Of a stretch of DNA of 64,000 nt, positions 44,842 to 52,598 are shown one piece after another. The notes beneath the pieces are model-generated. The model saw only the letters and a program-made list of their open reading frames with translations, did not search any database and was not told the DNA's origin. Source of the stretch: Actinomycetes bacterium (GTDB lineage Bacteria; Actinomycetota; Acidimicrobiia; Acidimicrobiales; Bog-793); assembly GCA_021798985.1 (NCBI GenBank), contig JAJZBI010000005.1, forward strand, positions 92,490 to 156,489, in the 5' to 3' direction. A program made the translations under genes and the position numbers. Within the stretch, counting starts at the first letter, position 1. Each line of letters begins with the position of its first letter.

Positions 44842-45768
44842 ATGGGCGCGAGCGGCGCGGAAGCTGGAGACCAGGTGGGCACGGGGAACCTCCACGAGGC
44901 GCTCGCCGCGCTCGGTCGCACGCCGGCGGCGCTGCCCGACGCCTGGGTCTCTTCGCGCCGCTTTGGCGACGGGGCGCCCTGGCGGATCGAGATCCCCTCG
45001 GTCGAGGGGCCTGCGGCCTTCTCGGCGGTGGTCGACGAGGCGCGACGCTGTGACATTCGCATCGATCGAATCAGCCAGGGGAGCGGGATCAGCCAGCTGA
45101 GTGACGAAGCGCTCGGCGAGATGGCGGCGCTCGGGCACGCCGAGGACATCGAGACGGTGCTGTGGGCCGGAGCGCGAGCGGCCTGGGACATCTCGGCGAT
45201 GGCCCGCAGCGCGAGCGGGGCCAGCGCGGCCGGCTCCGTGCGCGGCGAACGCGGGCTTCGCGCCGCGCTCGAGGAGGCGCTGCGCGCCGCGCAGGCCGGG
45301 ATCGACGGCGTGCTGATGGCCGACGTCGGCGTGCTGCGCCTGCTCGGGCGGGCCAAGCGGGCGGGCGTGCTGCCCGAGAGATTCGTGCTGAAGACCTCGA
45401 TCGCCCTCCCGACGCTCAACGTGGAGGCGGCCGAGTGCTATGTCGAGCTCGGCGCGACGACCCTCAACCTGCCGACCGACCTCCCCCTCGAGGACATCGC
45501 CGCCATCCGCCGCGCCGTCGACGTGCCGCTCGACTGCTACATCGAGGGGGCCGACGACTTCGCCGCTCCCATGCGCTACCACGAGCTCGCCGAGATCGTC
45601 GCCGTGGCCGCCCCGGTGCACCTGAAGTTCGGGTTGCGCAACGTGGCGGGCACCTACCCCGCCGGCGGTCACCTCGCCGGCGCGGTGATCGAGGGCAGCC
45701 GCGAGCGTGTCCGGCGCGCCGCGCTCGGCGTGGCGCAGCTCGAGCGCCGGGGGGTCCGGCGCGCCTGA
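44842..45768 (+). CDS. U32-peptidase-like TIM-barrel protein
   Basis: A 308-residue protein resembling Actinobacterial U32-family members. The conserved block is LKTSIALPTLNVEAAECYVELGATTLNLPTDLPLEDIAAIRRAVDVPLDCYIEGADDF, followed by APVHLKFGLRNVAGTYPAGGHL. Despite the U32 name, many homologues have no demonstrated protease activity, and some act in RNA or cofactor hydroxylation. The iron/cysteine motif of UbiU/RlhA-type enzymes is not apparent. The ATG at 44842 has GAGGAGG 6 nt upstream. It lies 83 bp after the Rv2466c-like gene; function unknown. Confidence 0.65.
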   Translation: MGASGAEAGDQVGTGNLHEALAALGRTPAALPDAWVSSRRFGDGAPWRIEIPSVEGPAAFSAVVDEARRCDIRIDRISQGSGISQLSDEALGEMAALGHAEDIETVLWAGARAAWDISAMARSASGASAAGSVRGERGLRAALEEALRAAQAGIDGVLMADVGVLRLLGRAKRAGVLPERFVLKTSIALPTLNVEAAECYVELGATTLNLPTDLPLEDIAAIRRAVDVPLDCYIEGADDFAAPMRYHELAEIVAVAAPVHLKFGLRNVAGTYPAGGHLAGAVIEGSRERVRRAALGVAQLERRGVRRA

Positions 45769-45870
45769 CTGCGCCGGAGTCGATCGTTTTGGCGCCGCGG
45801 CGCTGGAGTGAACGGCCTACCGACCAGGGGTCGCGGCGGTGCTGGGCGGTTGGCCGCGCGCCGGCGTGAC

Positions 45871-46065
45871 TCAGGGGCGCTGGGTGAAGACGTGGAAGCC
45901 GGCCTCGGCCCACAGCGCGAGGAGGACCAGGCGCCCCAACCAGCTCTCGAGCCACCAGTGGACGACGTCGGCGACGCTTGGCACCCGGCGAGCGAGCGCC
46001 CCGACGAGCACAAGAGCGCCGGCGAGAACCGCCAGGGCGAGCCAGATGAGGGTGCCGGTCGTCAC
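45871..46065 (-). CDS. Small membrane protein, last gene of a coupled operon
   Basis: A 64-residue protein with two hydrophobic helices: LIWLALAVLAGALVLVGALA and, after RRVPSVADVVHWWLESW, LGRLVLLALWAEAGFHVF. It resembles short Actinobacterial membrane proteins of the DUF6186 kind. The GTG at 46065 overlaps the stop of the upstream membrane gene by 4 nt. Function unknown. Confidence 0.6.
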   Translation of the reverse strand: MTTGTLIWLALAVLAGALVLVGALARRVPSVADVVHWWLESWLGRLVLLALWAEAGFHVFTQRP

Positions 46066-46544
46066 GGCCGCGCCCTCCTCCAGCCGAGCGCGACCCAGCC
46101 GCCCCAGGCGAGCCAGGCGCCAAAGAGGACGGCGCGCCCGGCGGGCACCGCCGTCAGGTCGCCGATCAGGCGGCTCAAGGTGGGATCGCGGGGCGACCGG
46201 TCGGCGAGAAAGGCGAGGTCCACTCCGGCGACGGCGAGCACCACCAGCACCCAGGCGGCGACGGCGAGGTCGTAGGGGCGCGACGCCCGGAACCGAGCGA
46301 CGGCGTGCGCGCTCGAGGCAACCCAGCTCGCGGACGAGCGTCGCTGGCCCTGGTGTCCGAGACGCACCGCGGCGCCGAGCACGGTGAAGGCACAGGCGAG
46401 GACGAGCAGGCGATCGGGCGGCGCGTCGCGCCGGAGCGCCCCGACGGCGCTCGCGCATCCCGCACCGACGAGCAGCGCCACGATCTGAGCGACGCGTCGA
46501 GCGGGGACGCGCGCCGTGGTCATGCTCAAGGTCGCCGAGCTCAT
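46062..46544 (-). CDS. Hypothetical membrane protein, middle gene of a coupled operon
   Basis: A 160-residue protein with about four hydrophobic segments (VAQIVALLVGAGCASAVGAL; LLVLACAFTVLGAAVRLG; LAVAAWVLVVLAVAGVDLAFLA; AGRAVLFGAWLAWGGWVALGW). It has no motif I recognise. I chose the ATG at 46544 because it overlaps the stop of the UPF0303 gene (ATGA); the ATG at 46523 gives a protein seven residues shorter. The next gene overlaps its stop in the same way, so the three are co-translated. Confidence 0.6.
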   Translation of the reverse strand: MSSATLSMTTARVPARRVAQIVALLVGAGCASAVGALRRDAPPDRLLVLACAFTVLGAAVRLGHQGQRRSSASWVASSAHAVARFRASRPYDLAVAAWVLVVLAVAGVDLAFLADRSPRDPTLSRLIGDLTAVPAGRAVLFGAWLAWGGWVALGWRRARP

Positions 46545-47032
46545 TCCGAACTGGCGGCGAGCCACTCGAGGGCCTCGACCACGAGCGCGTGATCCTCGGC
46601 TTGGGGAAGCCCGGAGACCGCCGCGATCGCCACGACGCCGGCACCGCGCACCCGGATGGGAACGGCACCGCCGTGCGCGGCGTGGTCGCGCTCGGAAAGT
46701 CCGTGGTCGCCGAGCGTCGTCTCGCTGGCCGCCAGCATCGCCCCCACCCAGAACGAGGAGTGCTCGAAGTGGGTCGCGGTGGCGATCTTGCGGGCGATCC
46801 AGGCGTCGTTGGCGGGGGCGCTTTGTGGCAGGGCGGCGGCGAACAGCCGCTGGTGCGGTCGCTCGATGGCGATGGCAATCGGCAGCGCGCGTTCGATGGC
46901 CGTCTCGACGAGGTGCGTGCCAAGGACGAAGGCGGCCGGGAACTCGAAGCTCGCGAGCACGAGCCGCTGCTCTTCGGCCCAAAGGTGCGCCATCAGCTCC
47001 TCGGGCGTGCCGGGTGGGGGAGCACTGGCCAT
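46541..47032 (-). CDS. UPF0303 / HbpS-GlcG-like heme-degrading-domain protein
   Basis: A 163-residue protein of the UPF0303 (DUF336-related) family. Core motifs are IAIAIERPHQRLFAAALPQSAPANDAWIARKIATATHFEHSSFWVGAML and the hallmark HGGAVPIRVRGAGVVAIAAVSGLPQAEDHALVVEAL. Relatives bind heme or small flavin-like ligands; no enzymatic role is certain. It is cytoplasmic (no signal peptide). It heads a three-gene operon with two small membrane proteins, an association I do not know from characterised systems. Confidence 0.85.
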   Translation of the reverse strand: MASAPPPGTPEELMAHLWAEEQRLVLASFEFPAAFVLGTHLVETAIERALPIAIAIERPHQRLFAAALPQSAPANDAWIARKIATATHFEHSSFWVGAMLAASETTLGDHGLSERDHAAHGGAVPIRVRGAGVVAIAAVSGLPQAEDHALVVEALEWLAASSE

Positions 47033-47222
47033 GTCAGATGATGGCCCAGCCCACCGCGCCGTGCCCACCGCGCCGTGCCCGCCGGCCGCTCCGGCGCCGA
47101 CCGGCTCGTCATCGAACCGCCGAGCGCGATGGGATTGCCGGCGCCAGCGCCGGCGCCGGCGCAGCGGTGTGCCGTCCTGCCTGAACGGGAAAGGAGCACC
47201 TAAGCGAGCCGACGGAGGGGCC

Positions 47223-48431
47223 GTGAGGGGACTCGGGCCGAGACAGAGGGGCGTTGCCGCCGTGCCGGTGCTGTGCTCCCTGGCGATCGCGCTGTCCCTG
47301 GGGCCTATCGCTCGTGGCGCCCCGGTGTCGGTGGAACACCACGGGCTCGCGGCGGGCGCGCTGCGGCTCGCGCCCGGCGGCTCGCCGGCGCTCGAGAGCG
47401 CCGACGCGCCGCGCATCCTTGCGCCGGCGAGCGGCCTCGTGCGGACGTTGCCACCAGGCGGGGGCATCATCGCCGTGCCGATCGCGGTGCGCCGGGCGAC
47501 GACCTGCTCGGCCGACGTGATCGCCACCGGCGGGGTGACGGTGACGCCCTCGCACCGCACGGGATGTGCAGGCGACGACGACCTCGTCGTCGGCGCCAAC
47601 TCGCGCCACGCGCCGGCGAGGGTCGTCCTCGTGATCTCGGCGCGTCGCGGCGCGTGGCGTTCGGTTCGTCGCGTCCTCGTGCGCGTCGCCGCCGCCCCGT
47701 CGACGCGTGCGGTGACGAGCTTTCGGGGCACGCTGAGCGCCAACTGGTCCGGCTACCTTGCCCCGGGCGCGACCACGGTCACCGACGCGGCGGCGGACTT
47801 CACGGTGCCTGCGGTCGACTGCACCACGGCGCCGCGCGGTGCGGGGGTGTCGTTCTGGGTGGGGACGGGCGGGAGCGGCGGTGGCCAGCCGTTGCTGCAG
47901 ACCGGGATCACCGAGACCTGCGATCGAGCCGCTCCCCAGCTTCGCGCCTGGTGGGAGGAGGTGCCGAGCCACCCCGACCAGGCCCACTTCTTCGCGCGAT
48001 TCCCCGTTCGGGTCCGCGACCAGCTCCATGCCGAGGTCTTTCGCGGGCCGGGCGGGCGTTGGGAGACCCTGCTCGTGGACCAAAGGACGGGGCGGCGTGC
48101 CGTGATGGTCACGGGCGAGGGATGGGGCGTCGCGGCCTCGAGCGCCGCGCCCGTGCTCTTGCAGCATCGGGGCGCCCCGGCAGGCTTTGCGGGGGCGACG
48201 AGCGCCGAGTGGATCACCGAGGACTACGCCGACGCGGGGGCGGCGTCGCTCGTCCCGCTCCTCGACTTCGGCTCGGTGGCCTTCAGCCACGTACGCGCCG
48301 ATCCGGCGATCCAGCTCGCGGCCGGTGACGCCGTGGCAATCGAGCAGTCCGGGCGCCTGCGCGCTCGACCCTCGGCGCTCAGCGGCGACCGGTTCTTTGT
48401 TCGCGCGCTGCGCCGATCTTCGGTGACCTAA
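47223..48431 (+). CDS. Secreted G1-family (eqolisin) glutamic endopeptidase
   Basis: A 402-residue exported protease with signal peptide at about 1-32 (VPVLCSLAIALSLGPIARGA), a propeptide-like region to about 165, then the G1 catalytic domain. Domain marks are NWSGYLA (174-180), FWVGTGG (211-217), Q226 in LLQTG as the catalytic glutamine, and E329 in SAEWITEDY as the catalytic glutamate. These form the Gln/Glu dyad of eqolisins, acid proteases best known from fungi and present in some bacteria. The GTG start has GGAGG 5 nt upstream. It appears monocistronic and implies extracellular proteolysis at low pH. Confidence 0.87.
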   Translation: MRGLGPRQRGVAAVPVLCSLAIALSLGPIARGAPVSVEHHGLAAGALRLAPGGSPALESADAPRILAPASGLVRTLPPGGGIIAVPIAVRRATTCSADVIATGGVTVTPSHRTGCAGDDDLVVGANSRHAPARVVLVISARRGAWRSVRRVLVRVAAAPSTRAVTSFRGTLSANWSGYLAPGATTVTDAAADFTVPAVDCTTAPRGAGVSFWVGTGGSGGGQPLLQTGITETCDRAAPQLRAWWEEVPSHPDQAHFFARFPVRVRDQLHAEVFRGPGGRWETLLVDQRTGRRAVMVTGEGWGVAASSAAPVLLQHRGAPAGFAGATSAEWITEDYADAGAASLVPLLDFGSVAFSHVRADPAIQLAAGDAVAIEQSGRLRARPSALSGDRFFVRALRRSSVT

Positions 48432-48859
48432 TCAGCCTGGCTGGCTGAGCGGTGGGGTGACCCGAACGTGGACAACGGCGCGGGGGGTCGCGAGCCGTGG
48501 CTCGGCTCCTCGACGCTGACGGCTCGTCCGGACGCCGATGGCGCGACGCCACGTCCCACGCCTCGAGCCTGACGCCCCGGCTGGGGGCGCCAGTTAAAGG
48601 GCGCGACCGAGCGGGACCCATCGATTCGATCGATCGTCGGCGGCGTGGCCCGGTGTGCGTGCGCCGCTCGACATCGCCCAGCGCGTCCTGCGGCATCGCT
48701 CCGAGGGCGCGCCGTGGCCGGCGTGAAGCGGCCGAGCGCGCGGCCGCGGGCGCGCGGGCAAGGTGTGAGAGTCTCTCGCCGTGAGGAAGCGTTGCGATTC
48801 AGCGCGAGCGTGTCCATGACGCATGCGGTGAGGACTGGCCAGCGTACGCGGGCCGCCCG
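48432..48859. other. Noncoding stretch upstream of the MntP/YtaF-like gene
   Basis: About 430 bases with GC-rich short repeats (for example ATCGATTCGATCGATCG at 48617-48633). No gene was recognised on either strand. A manganese-sensing yybP-ykoY leader would be expected in such a place for some Mn exporters, but I could not identify its conserved core. Confidence 0.35.
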
Positions 48860-49474
48860 ATGAGCTGGCTCATTCCCCTCGGGGTCGCGCTCACGTCGAA
48901 TCTCGACAACCTCGCCGCCGGCGCGGCGCTCGGGGCGCAACGCCGGCGGGTCGCCGCTGGCGCCAATGTGGTGGTGGCGCTGATCACCGCGCTCGCCACG
49001 TGGTGCGCGATGAGTCTCGGCGCCGCGATCTCCCATGCCATCGATCGCTCGGTGCTCAACGTGGCTGGGGCAGCGGCCTTGATCGCGATCGGCCTCGCCT
49101 CACTGGCTCCCACGTTGGGGCGCAACCGCCTGTCGGATCGACCAGAGCGGGTGCGCGCCCTTCGCGTGGCCCTGATCGGCGGCTGGAGGACTCGGCCGGT
49201 CGGAGCGCCCGGCGAGGCGGTCTCGCTCGCTCAGGCGGGCGGGCTCGGCGTGGCGTTGTCGCTCAACAACCTGGCAACGGGGCTCGCCGCTGGGGCGGCG
49301 GGGGCATCGACGCTGTTCACCACGCTCGATGCAGCGGTCCTTTCATTTGTCTTCGTGGCCCTCGGGGCGAGTGTCGGATCGCGCCTCGCCCGGCGCGTCT
49401 CAGATCGCGCAGGTGGGCTGCTCGGTGGGGTGCTGCTCGTGACGCTCGGGGTCGCCGCCCTGCTCGGACGCTGA
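48860..49474 (+). CDS. MntP/YtaF-like manganese efflux family membrane protein
   Basis: A 204-residue membrane protein with six hydrophobic segments in two repeats. The repeats start with LGVALTSNLDNLAAGAALGA (about 7-26) and GLGVALSLNNLATGLAAGAAG (about 129-149). The paired N-L-D-N-L / L-N-N-L motifs match the YtaF/MntP superfamily, which exports Mn2+ or related cations. In canonical MntP these positions carry acidic residues; the second repeat has N in place of D, closer to YtaF. Substrate inferred only. Confidence 0.75.
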   Translation: MSWLIPLGVALTSNLDNLAAGAALGAQRRRVAAGANVVVALITALATWCAMSLGAAISHAIDRSVLNVAGAAALIAIGLASLAPTLGRNRLSDRPERVRALRVALIGGWRTRPVGAPGEAVSLAQAGGLGVALSLNNLATGLAAGAAGASTLFTTLDAAVLSFVFVALGASVGSRLARRVSDRAGGLLGGVLLVTLGVAALLGR

Positions 49475-49654
49475 TTGAGATGGGGAGCGAGCCAAGACCA
49501 CGCCGCAGGACGCGTGCGCAAGAATCATCCGGACGAGCCGTGCCTGCACGGGCGCCGACGGCGCGTCTTCGCTTGGCGACGCCCGGGGCGATCACCCGAG
49601 CTCGCGGTGGGGCGCGCCGGCGAGCCCATGGCGGTGGCCGATGAGGAGGTGGAG

Positions 49655-50980
49655 ATGAGCGACATCCCGATCACGCTGCGGCGCCGGGACGAGACCGGGG
49701 AGGCGCCCGTCGGCCCAGCGATGCCCTCCCCCCGTCCGCTCACGGCCCCGGCGGGCTTCCACGTGCTCGCCAAGCCGACGGGGGCGATCTGCAACCTCGA
49801 CTGCTCCTACTGCTTCTATCTCGAAAAAGAAGAGCTCTATCCCGGTGACCGCTTCCGGATGCGCTCGGAGGTCGCCAAGGCCTACATCGCCCAGGTCATC
49901 GAGTCCCACGCGAGCGCGCGCGAGATCACCCTCGCCTGGCAAGGCGGCGAGCCGACCTTGATGGGCCTGTCGTTCTTCTCCTCGATGGTCGCCTACGCCG
50001 AGAGCCTCGTCCCACGACACCAACGCCTCGTGCACACGATCCAGACCAACGGCACGCTCCTCAACGAGGACTGGGCGCGCTTTTTGGCCGAGAAGCACTT
50101 CCTCGTCGGGATCTCGATCGACGGTCCCGCAGAGCTCCATGACGCCTATCGCGTCGACAAGAAGGGCCGTCCGACCCACGCCCGGGTGCTGGCCGGGCTC
50201 GAGCACCTGCGCCGGCACGAGGTGGACTACAACGTGTTGTGCACCGTGCACGCGGCCAACGCCGATCATCCCGCCACCGTCTACCGCTACCTGCGCGATA
50301 TGTGCGGGGCCCGTTTCATCCAGTTCATCCCGATCGTCGAGCACCAGCCGACCGAACTCGATCCTGCCGCCGTCTCGTCCCACAGCGTGGATCCGAGGGC
50401 GTGGGGGAGCTTTCTGATCGGCGTCTTCGAGCAATGGGTGGCCACCGACGTCGGCACGGTCTTTGTCCAGATCTTCGACACGACGCTCGCCTCGGTCGTC
50501 GGCGCACCGCCTGGGGTCTGTGTGTTCGCGAAGACCTGCGGTGATGCCGTTGCGCTCGAGCACAACGGCGATCTGTACTCCTGTGACCACTTCGTCGACC
50601 CCGAGCACCGGCTCGGCAACATCATGGAGACCCACCTGGTCGACCTGCTCGCCCTTCCCGAGCAGCGGCGCTTTGGCGCCGACAAGGCCGACACCTTGCC
50701 GCGGGTGTGTCGCGACTGCGACGTGTTGTATGCCTGCAACGGCGAGTGCCCAAAGAACCGCTTCGTCACGACCGAGGACGGCGAGCCCGGCCTCAACTAC
50801 CTCTGTGCCGGCTACAAGGCCTTCTTCCGACGCGTCGATCAGCCGATGCGGCTCATGGGCGACCTGCTCGCAAAGCGTCGCCCCGCCGCCGCGATCACCG
50901 ACCTCATCGCCACCGCCCCGCGCAACTCGCCGTGCCCGTGTGGGAGTAACCGCAAAGCCAAGCTCTGCCACGCTCGCTGA
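49655..50980 (+). CDS. Anaerobic sulfatase-maturating enzyme (radical SAM, SPASM) with C-terminal SEC-C motif
   Basis: A 441-residue radical-SAM enzyme. The SAM cluster is C46-x3-C50-x2-C53 in GAICNLDCSYCFY; ITLAWQGGEPTLMG and VHTIQTNGTLL follow. The SPASM region has CGDAVALEHNGDLYSCDHFVDPEHRLGNI and CRDCDVLYACNGECPKNRF for two auxiliary clusters. It converts a sulfatase cysteine or serine to formylglycine without oxygen. The last 14 residues (CPCGSNRKAKLCH) form a SEC-C zinc-binding motif, an uncommon addition. The ATG at 49655 has GAGGAGG 5 nt upstream. It fits the two sulfatases at 55956-58940. Confidence 0.93.
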   Translation: MSDIPITLRRRDETGEAPVGPAMPSPRPLTAPAGFHVLAKPTGAICNLDCSYCFYLEKEELYPGDRFRMRSEVAKAYIAQVIESHASAREITLAWQGGEPTLMGLSFFSSMVAYAESLVPRHQRLVHTIQTNGTLLNEDWARFLAEKHFLVGISIDGPAELHDAYRVDKKGRPTHARVLAGLEHLRRHEVDYNVLCTVHAANADHPATVYRYLRDMCGARFIQFIPIVEHQPTELDPAAVSSHSVDPRAWGSFLIGVFEQWVATDVGTVFVQIFDTTLASVVGAPPGVCVFAKTCGDAVALEHNGDLYSCDHFVDPEHRLGNIMETHLVDLLALPEQRRFGADKADTLPRVCRDCDVLYACNGECPKNRFVTTEDGEPGLNYLCAGYKAFFRRVDQPMRLMGDLLAKRRPAAAITDLIATAPRNSPCPCGSNRKAKLCHAR

Positions 50981-51360
50981 GGCCAACCACGGGCGAGCAC
51001 CAATCCTTCCCGGCGCACCGCGCGCCCGCGGGACATACTCGCGTCGCTGCGTGATGTCGAGATCGCATCGGCCCTGAGCCCATCGCACCGCCAACCCCGG
51101 GGCGCGAGGGCGTGCGGCGCGTGCGTCGGATCGATCGATCCGACTGCTTCGTAGTGCCCGTTGGTGGTGCCCAGATCGCGTGGCGCCATCGCGTGCTCCC
51201 GATCATGAGGCGCTCGCTCTTGAGTACGCCCTTGCGGTTCGGCGGCGAACCGCTCTGTCCGCTGCGAGTCCGCGCCCGGGCGTGCGTTCGCATGCGCTGA
51301 TGGGCCGATCGGTGGCCCCGCAGTGGCGAGCAAGCAAGCCATGAGATCCAAGTCGGCGCC
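50981..51360. other. Intergenic stretch between the maturase and the LacI regulator
   Basis: About 380 bases with no recognisable gene on either strand. Several TCGATCGATC-like blocks (about 51130-51142) are present. The LacI promoter begins immediately after. Confidence 0.35.
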
Positions 51361-51394
51361 TTGACTGTCGCCGACCCAGCCACTAGAACAGTCA
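51361..51394 (+). promoter_or_regulatory. Promoter with overlapping inverted repeat upstream of the LacI regulator
   Basis: TTGACT (51361-51366) and TAGAAC (51384-51389) are spaced by 17 bases and resemble sigma-70-type hexamers. TGACTGT (51362-51368) and ACAGTCA (51388-51394) form a 7-bp inverted repeat covering both hexamers, a plausible autoregulatory site. Confidence 0.5.
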
Positions 51395-51404
51395 CACGGG
51401 GGAG

Positions 51405-52490
51405 GTGATACGCATCACCAAACAGCAATCCGTGGGGGTTGACTCGGCGTTTGCTCGGGTGCCGACGCAGGCTGAGGTTGCTCGCCTGGCGGGCGTCTCG
51501 CAGACGACGGCGTCGTACGTCTTGTCGGGCGTGGTCAACCGCGTTTCGCTCGCCACCCAAGAGCGCGTGCTCCGGGCAGCCGAACAGTTGAATTACCAGC
51601 CGAATCTGCTCGCTCGCGGGCTTCGCGGATCGAGCACGGGGTTGCTCGGCGTCATCGTCCGGGATATCTCAGCAGGTGCGGTCGGTTCCGTGTGTCGGGC
51701 GCTGCTGCATGGTGCGCCCCAGGTCGGCTACGACATGGTCCTCACCGATGCGGCCGATGATGTGAAGACGCTGCTTCGCCTTGCGGGCCTGATGAAGTCC
51801 CGGCTATGTGATGGGATCGTCCTCGTCGGCGAGCTTCCCGAAGAAGACATCCTCTGGGAGGATTACGCCCGCCTCGGGATCCCGACGGTGGCGATCCTCC
51901 ACGGCGGCGACGACCTCCCCGTGGCGAGCGTGCTCCTCGACAACGAACAGGGGATTCGCCTCGCCGTCGAGCACCTGCGGGCGCTCGGTCATGAACACAT
52001 TGGCTTCGTGGGCTCGAGCCTGCTGCGCGGCGTGCGCCAGCGCGCCGAACTGTTTCGTGCCGTGATGCGGGACGAGGGCCTCGCTGTTCGCGAACACGAC
52101 GTGGTCGAGGTGGAACTCTCCCGTGAAGGCGGTGCGGCCGGCCTGGTGGAGCTGCTCGGCCGCCCACGCCCACCGACAGCGGTGATTGCGGCGACCGATC
52201 TGCTCGCATGCGCCATGGTTCACGAAGCCGCGCGGCGAAAGATCGCCGTTCCCGAGCAGCTCTCGATTGTTGGCTTCGACGACGTCCCCGAGGCATCCAT
52301 CACCTGGCCGCCGCTGACGACGGTGCGCCAGCCATTTAAGGACTTCGCCGTGCGTGCGCTCGAGATGTTCACCTCGGGCGCGGCGAGCTCAACCCGTGCG
52401 CACCGTCACGTCACCTTGCCGCCCGAGCTCGTCGTTCGCGAATCAACCGCGGCGCCCACGCGAACCGCCGACCGCCTCGGCGGGCGCTAG
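51405..52490 (+). CDS. LacI-family transcriptional regulator
   Basis: A 361-residue LacI/GalR repressor. It has an N-terminal helix-turn-helix and hinge (VPTQAEVARLAGVSQTTASYVLSGVVNRVSLATQERVLRAAEQLNYQPNLLARGLRG) and then the periplasmic-binding-like sugar domain, ending VIAATDLLACAMVHEAARRKIAVPEQLSIVGFDDVPEASITWPPLTTVRQP. It should sense a saccharide and control the ABC importer and sulfatases just downstream. The start is uncertain: GTG at 51405 abuts a GGGGGAGG tract, while a GTG at 51432 is further from it. Confidence 0.92.
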   Translation: MIRITKQQSVGVDSAFARVPTQAEVARLAGVSQTTASYVLSGVVNRVSLATQERVLRAAEQLNYQPNLLARGLRGSSTGLLGVIVRDISAGAVGSVCRALLHGAPQVGYDMVLTDAADDVKTLLRLAGLMKSRLCDGIVLVGELPEEDILWEDYARLGIPTVAILHGGDDLPVASVLLDNEQGIRLAVEHLRALGHEHIGFVGSSLLRGVRQRAELFRAVMRDEGLAVREHDVVEVELSREGGAAGLVELLGRPRPPTAVIAATDLLACAMVHEAARRKIAVPEQLSIVGFDDVPEASITWPPLTTVRQPFKDFAVRALEMFTSGAASSTRAHRHVTLPPELVVRESTAAPTRTADRLGGR

Positions 52491-52518
52491 CGCACCGAGG
52501 AGCACCGCGCTCGCTTTG

Positions 52519-52544
52519 TGTTGAGCCAGCAGCACGGCTCAACA
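52519..52544. promoter_or_regulatory. Inverted repeat before the ABC importer operon
   Basis: TGTTGAGCC (52519-52527) and GGCTCAACA (52536-52544) are perfect 9-bp arms separated by 8 bases, 55 bp before the substrate-binding protein gene. It could be a LacI-family operator or a short terminator for the regulator gene; the sequence does not decide. Confidence 0.5.
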
Positions 52545-52598
52545 ACGAGTGCCCCGAGGGTTTCGATCAACCAAGAAGCAAAGGATTAGGAGGGGGAA

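Noticed and set aside
48432..48859. A yybP-ykoY manganese riboswitch before the MntP/YtaF-like gene.
   Set aside because: The conserved loop sequences of that riboswitch could not be found by eye.
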